A program made the position numbers and the translations under genes. 64,000 bases of DNA from positions 6,448,001 through 6,512,000 of the forward strand of contig SPDT01000007.1 of NCBI GenBank assembly GCA_008477525.1, given 5' to 3'. Below are positions 57,501-64,000 of this stretch, piece by piece (the stretch's first letter is position 1; every line of letters starts with the position of its first letter). The stretch comes from Hypomyces perniciosus. Lineage: Eukaryota; Ascomycota; Sordariomycetes; Hypocreales; Hypocreaceae. The notes under the pieces were generated by a model. The model saw only the letters and a list, made by a program, of their open reading frames with translations. It was not told the origin of the DNA and searched no databases.

Positions 57501-58895
57501 AATGATTGGGAAACACCGGCGTACGGCTGGGTCGTCATGAACTACGCCGACTATGGAATGCAATTCTTCACTTCGGACGGTACCTTCTACCGGGAGCTCC
57601 GGTTCGGCGGGCCCAATGGCTTTGTAAAATCACCGCCCTGGACGCCCTACAGCCGGCCCTCAGCCCCGCCGAAGCTGACCCAGCTGGACATGGTCATCGA
57701 CGCCTTGACCCAGTCCGAAAATGCGAGCTATCTGCAGGGCTTCTACAGCATGATCACACTGGCGTTTGGCGAGATGCAGCCTGCCGACTCGAGCTATGCG
57801 CAGTACGTCAACAGTATCACGGGCCGGCCGCTGGCACTGGTCAACATCGGGATGTCGCTCGAACTAGCTGCATATGAGTTGGGTAACGAGTCGAATAGTC
57901 CTGGCTACCAAAAAAACACGCTGCTACCGCCTGATACTGCTTCTGCTACTGCTGCTACTGCTGCTACTGCTGCTACTGCCGCTGCTGCCAGTAGTCCGTC
58001 GCGGCCCATTGCTATGCTGGGTGGTAGGACACCATCTGGTCCCGCTCTCTCGTCGTCGTCGTTATCGGCTCCGCCGCCGCCGCCGCCACCACCACCGGTG
58101 CAGTATTCATTCCCCGTGCAACTGGGCGACCAACAGCGGTCGTATGATGGGCTTCTCGGCTTCTGGAAGCCCCCCGTCCAGTCTTCGTCGCCATCACCAC
58201 CAACTCCTCCTCTCGAAGCAAGCTTCGACTACCAGAACATGTACACCTTCTGGCACGACACTACAAACGCACCCAACAACATGCACCAGATTGACCCCTC
58301 GACATTGAGTGTCAACCCGTTCATCAGTCCTCCTGACGAGATGCAGCTAGACCACACAACGTACAAACTCGTAGCCCCCCAAGAACAGCAGCTGAGGCGC
58401 AACGCCGCTCTGCGTGCCGTATCAGCTCTGATCGATCCCTTCTGCGACGTCCACGCCTTCAGTGGCACGCTGCCGACCGTGTCGATCAAGCTGCCCCGCT
58501 GGGCGACCGAGGCCGCGCTCAACAAGATGACGGCTTTCATCCACATGGGCCCGCTGATGCTGACGACACAGCCACCGGCATTCCATGCCCAGTTCCAGCT
58601 CCAACCAGATTCGGATGTAAAGAACGCGCCAATTGCTGGATCTATCGGTTTGCCGGCGCTTAACAAGGGGCTTTGGCGCTGGTTGCAGCCTTATCCGCCA
58701 ACTGGAACAGAAGCCGGAGATGGGGAAACGGGGCATAATTCGCAGCCACCGCCGCCGAACTATATGCCCCTGGGCCTGCTGGATACAGACTCGAGACCGA
58801 GGTTCGAGGCGCCGCCTTATGTTAGCGTCGAAGGGTTCCTGCAGCTCGCCCAGCCATTGACAACAGCTCAGCCTAACGTTAAGCCGCCGACTTGA
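54582..58895 (+). CDS. Uncharacterised 1437-aa protein, intronless
   Basis: A single 4314-bp exon. No domain that I can name. The best segments are YTFLRLDNETIQNDVLPFTDLHY (about 42-65), RKGVYVSWTIPRAYRM (about 87-102), FRPVPARWLILRYLD (about 131-146), LNSANHLFPDYQPHNSNVFSMIDDM (about 246-271), VSYYVLGWHPYHEDNPF (about 286-302), TQINIIDKFGRAICVLDP (about 880-900) and ITGRPLALVNIGMSLELA (about 1083-1100). Residues about 1124-1178 are low-complexity: an Ala/Thr run from (GCTACT)n codons, then Pro x9-10. No signal peptide or membrane helix. Size, lack of introns and divergent pairing match the 1145-aa gene; both probably act together. The first Met at 54582 is used, with no in-frame Met close upstream. 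Confidence 0.75.
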   Translation: MTTPTPTPEIACLPVKLECLAMNDQVGADEQVKVAPIAQPNYTFLRLDNETIQNDVLPFTDLHYTSPIDRNQRLTDLGTGIRRENRKGVYVSWTIPRAYRMGASGTNTASSGSKRQKQGYQPVTGTPDFSAPDFRPVPARWLILRYLDLTTLKTPTQMSDDAKADLQFRGWILDSDRLSLLEDIPLLTEDKSRTVDLQTDYSPFVIAERDNTKDKIERQAEVFVGYKTPVDAWHEDLMRPCVPLSLLNSANHLFPDYQPHNSNVFSMIDDMMYTDTAGNAHKITSTKVSYYVLGWHPYHEDNPFYFDQSLKDMYRRDRMGNLAMIMKDAQIGSATDWENGETSADIICHGAMYDVQWSNDNPIKDDTAQAAAKTIAEKSPVAVGTSAADALITLIKAHVGGDPEPLKRLELDLVAIQTLILAQEDGVDANMQASDFLESYSFHKHDGGSQWHLGNADESQPTFTPTDAQGQALSDLNSLQAAVDNNLRTMDRISWDMFSIWWKWVSGATSHQDPSLTRSTVQNQTTRWLQLRETNDELIAKIKTQSANLSAIKGTHTSFSQRKDPTPLVGGVQAGWPHDYLDQLQIRVETQTVKPSDITNNSHAGWGPAYDAFVKEVGSKLPVSLQTAAANLMTEFSLLYGAPSISTKNCVLPLYHDDFETSGVWRDRWAVQPWFPLFIEWQAHYYHIEYDNFSLLKRDSGHHSGGVIRWGIKDGVTVSELTPVDVRSVSGRCLILPQPTYSLANAVSQLITNMGSNIPLPQCEIDFLRDKSNFNKLPFLSSAMTGLTPHLTTRIAGAHIKPTQRPRGEQLSATAAAKDAASDIGMNDEQVIGTIIGKNTGMTPYGDSVQLETGSVPGYLPSPFKPATHGQLRFTQINIIDKFGRAICVLDPSPNKKGRQHIAPCLSDIYTCQILKPKVTPPVPTPIPNTIDHEMDPPDCEFVQIPTSINQPARINLTFCKPDKDNPTQWMPMNDWETPAYGWVVMNYADYGMQFFTSDGTFYRELRFGGPNGFVKSPPWTPYSRPSAPPKLTQLDMVIDALTQSENASYLQGFYSMITLAFGEMQPADSSYAQYVNSITGRPLALVNIGMSLELAAYELGNESNSPGYQKNTLLPPDTASATAATAATAATAAAASSPSRPIAMLGGRTPSGPALSSSSLSAPPPPPPPPPVQYSFPVQLGDQQRSYDGLLGFWKPPVQSSSPSPPTPPLEASFDYQNMYTFWHDTTNAPNNMHQIDPSTLSVNPFISPPDEMQLDHTTYKLVAPQEQQLRRNAALRAVSALIDPFCDVHAFSGTLPTVSIKLPRWATEAALNKMTAFIHMGPLMLTTQPPAFHAQFQLQPDSDVKNAPIAGSIGLPALNKGLWRWLQPYPPTGTEAGDGETGHNSQPPPPNYMPLGLLDTDSRPRFEAPPYVSVEGFLQLAQPLTTAQPNVKPPT

Positions 58896-59256
58896 GCTCC
58901 AAGTATGGGTCCTTTTACGAGTGTATTGTCTTGTAACTTAGTTAACCAATTTAACCTACAAGTAAAAGTATTTCATTTATTTATTTTTTTAAAAATAAAT
59001 CCTTTTCTATTATTCCTTAAAATAACTACTTTTTGCGACATCGTCCTTGAAAGATGTTGTTTGGATGTAGTTATTAATATTAGCATCAGAGTGCTTCTGA
59101 GGAGCTTCTTGGACTGCTTCAATCATCTTGGCGATTTCGATATCTGGGTTACCTTCAGAACTGGTTCTAGGTTTATGAGCAGGGAGTTTCGTCATCCTTT
59201 CACGAATGCTCCTCTTATACGAAGTACTGGTCTGGATTCAGGCCTATCCATTTTGA
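58896..59256. other. 3' flank of the 1437-aa gene
   Basis: 361 bp. 58960-59030 is locally AT-rich (TTTATTTATTTTTTTAAAAATAAA), a likely 3' end region. The small frame at 58905-59270 looks accidental. Confidence 0.4.
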
Positions 59257-59337
59257 CGTCAGACCAATAGCCAGAAAAATGTGAGCCCACACTGTGCGTG
59301 TGGATAAGTGGTCTTATACTTCGTATGCTATACGACA
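59257..59337 (+). repeat. Solo LTR related to the TRIM-like element at 15267-15685
   Basis: GTCAGACCA..AGCCAG.AAAA.TGTGAG.CC..CA..TGCGTGTGGATAAGTG..CTTATA..ATGCTATACGACA aligns in order with the 76-bp LTR at 15267-15342. Flanking pentamers TTTGA and TATGA match at 4 of 5. There is no second LTR or interior nearby, so it is best read as a solo LTR. It shows no RIP. Confidence 0.75.
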
Positions 59338-59621
59338 TATGATCCATCATCTAATATCGAGTTTGAAACTCTATACTACACCCAAACAAATAAGGTTAGT
59401 CAGTGATTACGGAGTTAAACAGTAATTTGCAGTCATTGACTCCCATTTATCTCCAATGAGAGTGTCTTGACGCAAAGCTGACACACTACAATGCCTTGAC
59501 AGCATAATTCTGATCTATGGAATTGAAGGTCTTCCAGGCGGGGAATACTTCTCCATATCTGAAAAATGTGAGTCCCTCGGAGGTGCGGGCATCGGGAGCA
59601 ATACATACTACTAGTAGCAGC

Positions 59622-60036
59622 ATGTCTGGAGCCCCGGAGCGAGCCGCGCCATCTCTCCAAGACAACAATCGGCTGAGGACTTGCCGTTTGATGGAGTTGG
59701 CGGAGGCGAAGGAGCTAGAGGAGCCAGTGCTCGAGGGACCAGCTACCCTCCATCAGCTTAGTATTAGTAGTTAAATCGTCCGAAGGATAGGATGCGGATA
59801 CGAAGGTTGAGTCGTTTAAGTGGCCCAGTAACTACAACGAGATCCGGTGGACCTGGAATCTCAGGGATCGACGAGGATACATGGTCGATGCAGGTAAGTT
59901 GCTGAGGACTTCATGATACCCAAGTCCAGAATGATTTATCAGATTACTAATGAACGCAACATTAGGGAGCCACGAAATCACTCAGCTCAGAGTGGAAGAC
60001 AACAGTGCCTTCTTAACCCCTGAAAATAAGGGTTAG
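59622..60036 (+). CDS. Possible small hypothetical gene (uncertain)
   Basis: Coding-like stretches: 59622-59730 reads MSGAPERAAPSLQDNNRLR.. and 59798-59893 reads ESFKWPSNYNEIRWTWNLR.. ending at a good GTAAGT donor. A clean acceptor at 59965 then leads in phase into GSHEITQLRVEDNSAFLTP and a TAG at 60034-60036. An intron of unclear borders (about 59735-59790, ending at GGATAG) is needed to join the first two parts. I do not recognise the family. It may be a real gene or a decayed fragment. Confidence 0.3.
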
Positions 60037-61305
60037 TGTAAGATAAGGGAGGGTTGATGCACCTTCTGGCAGAAAGTCGAACGCGATGCTGCCGACTTGT
60101 CTATCTCGTTTAAATGATGGATCTGTTGTGATGTTCTATCCTGTACCCTTTGCATCTAGGGATGTTGCGTACCTTATTCTATGTATCGTTATTGAGGGGG
60201 GTAATGGAGCTAGTGCGCAAGAGATCCGAATAAAGCACAAAGCCCAAGTTTCCTAGGCGGGTAAGAAGACCTTGCATCCCTTGAATCTGGTCGCATGATA
60301 AGCTACATGACTTCTTTCAACCAAGATCTCCTACAAACAAACAGAGCCCAGTTGTCTGAAACACTGGCACCAGAGCAGAGTGTTAGAATGCTCGGACGTG
60401 ACAAGTTGTATATTGTTCTGTTCAATAGCAGTTGTTCATCATTGCTACGAGGATTTAGTAATATTATCAAATAGCCCAATGCAATGTCATTCTGGATCAC
60501 AAGCTCACAGACGCTCCGCTCTTCTACCTACATCTAGGGTCTAACGAAATGACGCATAAAAATGGATACTTGATAGCTAAATATGCATGCTTGATATTAC
60601 CACCACAGGCCAAGAACAAGTATTGGTCCACTGTACGAATACGATTTGCCAGGTCACATTTTACGAAAACGCGTACTCGTACGATGCTTGTAGTACTATT
60701 CTAATATTCTAATACTACTCCTCTTATGTGCTAGTAGCCCTACTAACTCTGACGCTACAGCTTCTTGGCTCGGAGTTTTGCTCATTCCTGTCTGCTCATC
60801 CGAAGACCTGGTCACCAGCCTAACTTGATCTGCCCCTACTCCCTTATTTCCCATTTTACTCGTATTTCCCCACTAGGAAAGCTTGATGAATGAAGGTCCT
60901 ATCTGTCGCGGAAGCTTTAATAGATCCCAGTAAATATTCCGGCACTAATTCACCTGGGCTACAGCGACGAATATCAAAGCTGGAAGACTTGGTCCGTCAC
61001 TTCTGAGACGATTAGTCCAATGCGGACCTCGATGTAAGAACAACGGGGATCGTCAAACGGCTGTTTCTGCGGAGCCATCACGGAAGTCATGATCGGGACG
61101 TCGTAGAGGTATTGGTAGCCAGCCTACGCTCGTTGTAGGTTATCTGCTACTGCTTACTACAGTCTGCTACTGCCTATTAGCAGTATAGAATACTTCTGTT
61201 CTCTTAGAATAGCTTCCAATCAAGCGCTTCTTTCACTCAGTATTCAATGCCATTCTCTTCGCGTTGTGTAACACCAAATCTGACTTCAAAAGCTACGTGC
61301 TATCT
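60037..61305. other. Intergenic region, no gene seen
   Basis: 1.27 kb of normal composition with no convincing frame on either strand. Short palindromes such as ACTCGTACGATG (60672-60684) and TACTATTCTAATATTCTAATACTACT (60692-60717) occur. It should hold the 3' end of the NLR-like transcript. Confidence 0.45.
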
Positions 61306-64000
61306 TCAACCTCCTATCATATTACTCCGTAACAGTCTGACAACGTCCTCGTGTCCCTGGTCAGCAGCGCGATAGAGCGGCGTGTATCCGTAGTGGTCTT
61401 TCGCTTTAGCATCCGCTCCATGCTTGAGGAGTAAATCGACGACGGAAAGGTGTCCTCTGTCGACTGCTCTGTGTAAAGCTGTTTGAAGATAACTATTCCT
61501 GACATGTACATCAGCTTGTTTGTTGAGAAGAAGCCTGGTTATTCCTTCGGCTCCCGCTTCGGCGGCCCGATACAGAGGCGTCGCATTATAGCCATCGACC
61601 ACATTAACATCAGCACCGTGCTCGATCAGCAACTCAGCCGTACCCCCATCGGCCTTAGCTGAAGCTTGATGGAGAGGTGACCAGCCGGCAAGATCTCTCG
61701 AGTTGACTTCGGCGCCCATCTTCAATAACAATGCCGCAGTATCTCTACGCCCATTCTCTGTGGCGTGATGCAGGGCAGTTTGCTCAATAGAGTCCTTTTC
61801 GTGCACGGATGAGCCTGATTTGATCAAATTGGATGCTACAGCTGTGAGTCCAAAGGAAGAAGCCAGTGCTAGGCCCAATACCTGTGCTCGCGGCCTGAAG
61901 TATGTGCCCTTGGCTAGATTATCCATGTAATCTTTCAACCAAGTGATAAGATGGACTCTGTTTTCATCCTTCAGTAGCTTGACAGCCTGCTCATTGGTTT
62001 CCTTGTCGCTGTCCTGACTCAGATGATTTCCCCAGTGCTGTGATCCGTAACCGAGGAGGGGATAATCATGCAGCAGCGTCAGAAATACCTCCTGGCTCGT
62101 TAAGTCTGCGATTTGATAGCTGAAGCTGTCGAATTGTAGATACGTCAGGCAAGTAGCAGCAATGTCTCTATTCGCATGGTCCAAGAGACGCTTACCGCTA
62201 CGCTGGAAATATTCTTGTGTGGTATAATGGACGAAACTGATGGTATCGCTGTTATCGTTGATCATAACCATCCCAGCACATACTGACACTAGTAAGTCGC
62301 GGTTCGGTATGCCATCATCATCCAGGTAAGTATCGCCTTGCTCAATTGCCAAAGCATGCTGTATCTCAGTAACAGTCAGGGGTCTCGCAGCATAAAATAT
62401 CCAGCCAAGCACTCTGATTGCAAGCTCCGCGTAGTCCTTGGGGTTCTGCAATTTGACCCGAGTCATCGCCTCTTCATAGATGGAATCGAGGCCCTCAGGC
62501 AACGTTTCCAAAGCAGTCTTTATCTTTCGACGAGTAGTTTTGTTGGCCAGCGTATCCAGGTAAAGCCGGGCCATAAGAAACCTAAACAGTGGATCAGGAT
62601 CCGGTAGTCCCAAAATCAATCTTCTAGTGCAGACTTACATGCCCTTGATTTTTTGCATGATGACCGATATGATTCTATTTCGTAGGGTTGGCTCTTCTGC
62701 AAGATGTTTTTGCATACTCCTCGTACTTTCAAGGCGTCGTTGAAGATAATTCTCGATATCTGTCGGGCTGGCTTCAACATTGATACGGACAGCGCCCTCT
62801 AACAGTCTTTCCAGATCAGGAATCGGTCTGGACATAACGAGTAAGCACATGCGATGCTGCAATTTCTTCAACTCAGTCAACAATATAAATCGGACATCAT
62901 TAGCGTCAGTGCATTCATCTAATGCGTCAACAATGACAAAGACCTTTGAGAAGCTAAGCACGACGTCTTGAAGGAGCGAGACGATGTCATCAACAGAGGG
63001 TCGCGTATTTTCTCTCATATGCTGAGCATGTAGGCTCTTAAGGCCTGGAAGGTGGTTTGGTCTCTCGGAAACCAACTGCTGAAGAATGCTGGCCATGATA
63101 TTGACCGGAGTCTGAATCTCGGTGTCTTTATAGTTGAAATAGACATAAGCTATTCCGAGATCACAGTTACTGCGCTGTTTCCGCAATTCTTCGATGATAT
63201 AGGACCTGCGGGGTGTTAATACGGGTCCGGCCTCGTATGGGCGGAGTGCTGGCTCGTTTACGCATTTATCGTCTTCCCAATACCGGCTGTAGACGTCTAA
63301 GCTCAGCCGTCCCTATTGAATGAGGGAGTCGCCTTACGCAAACCCGTGCACCATAGGGTCGTGCCCGTGGAAGATCTCCACGTCTTGAATTGCGGGCGCT
63401 CTAGCAGCTGTTGAGCTCCGCTGTCTTGGCGGACCTTGGTTGAGAGACTCTCCTGATGTTTGTTTCGGAAACTCGTGGTCAGAGGTGTCAACCAGGCATA
63501 TATGTCGGCCATTGCGCTAGCTAGCGGACTCATCAGACCCCCATGACGATGCACAGCACAGCAAATTCGTGGTCTTACCCTCTTGCTCCAGCCTAATTGA
63601 ACGGACATCAGCAGTCACATTGTCGACACCGGTGGCCATACGCCCGACTTCTTTCGACATGGCGGATGAAAGATGGGATATGACATCGAGACGCTGCTGA
63701 GTTAGAAGAGTGGTATTACTGCCCGCCGTGAGCATAGACCTCATCTAAACACAGTAGTTGGCCGAGCGTCAAGGCGGAGGACTTACATATTCAGTGCATC
63801 CATAGCCAAGCCGAGGTTGTCGTTGAGATCGCGGCAGACCTCGCGCAACTTGGCGAGCGTACTTCCTTTGAATGGATAAAGCATCCTCCGCTTCGCGTTT
63901 TCCAGCCGGGTCTTCAATGTGCCATCAGCTTGTATAGAGCGGATCTTCTCAAGCTTCTTTGCCAGAGTATCTAGGGCTTGCGTGCAAAGCTTGATGCTAT
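61306..64000 (-). CDS. NACHT-ankyrin NLR-like (STAND) protein, 5' end beyond the window
   Basis: Six exon pieces join in phase: 64000(+)-63787, 63739-63579, 63520-63338, 63286-63262, 63205-62639, 62581-61306. The N-terminus shows the fungal STAND helical domain (LDTLAKKLEKIRS..LREVCRDLNDNLGLAMDAL) and an AWLTP..GTTLWCTG lead-in. The P-loop GLPGIGKT is formed across an intron and a 25-nt exon; Walker B is VFVIVDALDE; the winged-helix phrase EGLDSIYEEAMTR follows. The C-terminus has about five ankyrin repeats (for example TALHHATENGRRDTAALLLKMGAEVN). Such proteins act as intracellular sensors in heterokaryon incompatibility or defence; the N-terminal effector may lie outside the window. The ankyrin units are not near-identical, unlike fast-evolving repeat NLRs. 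Confidence 0.88.

Noticed and set aside
58905..59270. 121-aa hydrophobic plus-strand frame after the 1437-aa gene
   Set aside because: Translation of AT-rich 3' flanking DNA with no family resemblance; its end runs into the solo LTR.

Overview
This is eukaryotic DNA from a filamentous ascomycete (Pezizomycotina; an Aspergillus/Penicillium-like relative is my inference). The signs are short 46-90 nt GT..AG introns, the set of housekeeping proteins, and a two-speed composition. About 1-27,000 is extremely AT-rich and full of retrotransposon relics whose Gln/Trp/Arg codons have become TAA/TAG/TGA. That is the footprint of repeat-induced point mutation (RIP, C-to-T mainly at CpA). About 27,100-64,000 has normal GC and intact genes. 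I see no rRNA, real tRNA gene or CRISPR array.

AT-rich arm. A RIP-degraded Tad-like LINE (minus strand) is cut by a complete but dead Ty3/Gypsy element (1823-8428) with 162-bp LTRs and the target duplication GGTCT. Next come an unidentified relic, two miniature LTR elements (TRIM-like, 11410-11919 and 15267-15685), seven copies of one 580-bp LTR family, a minus-strand Copia relic (about 16465-18965) and a Copia element (18970-26041). A much less mutated solo LTR of the same family is nested inside that Copia element. The arm ends with a 5'-truncated LINE (27476-30437) that is not RIP-mutated, carries an open RT-RNase H frame and is flanked by a 14-bp target duplication.

Gene-rich arm. Beside the LINE lies a nine-exon class I terpene cyclase with all its metal-binding motifs but one in-frame TAG at codon 26, the kind of change RIP leakage would cause. 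Then come conserved genes: an ER-type J protein, mitochondrial ribosomal protein S19, TAF10, the ERD2 HDEL receptor, and a small CHZ-motif protein.

The most unusual block is 39981-58895. It holds a seven-exon gene for a 2268-residue protein joining a ComEC-type metallo-beta-lactamase fold to a DUF6603-type beta-rich region; a 285-residue lectin-like protein; and two divergent intronless genes for 1145- and 1437-residue proteins of no family I can name. I suggest these four genes form one uncharacterised system, perhaps related to bacterial DUF6603 loci; this is inference. The window ends in a NACHT-ankyrin NLR-like gene whose 5' end lies beyond base 64000.
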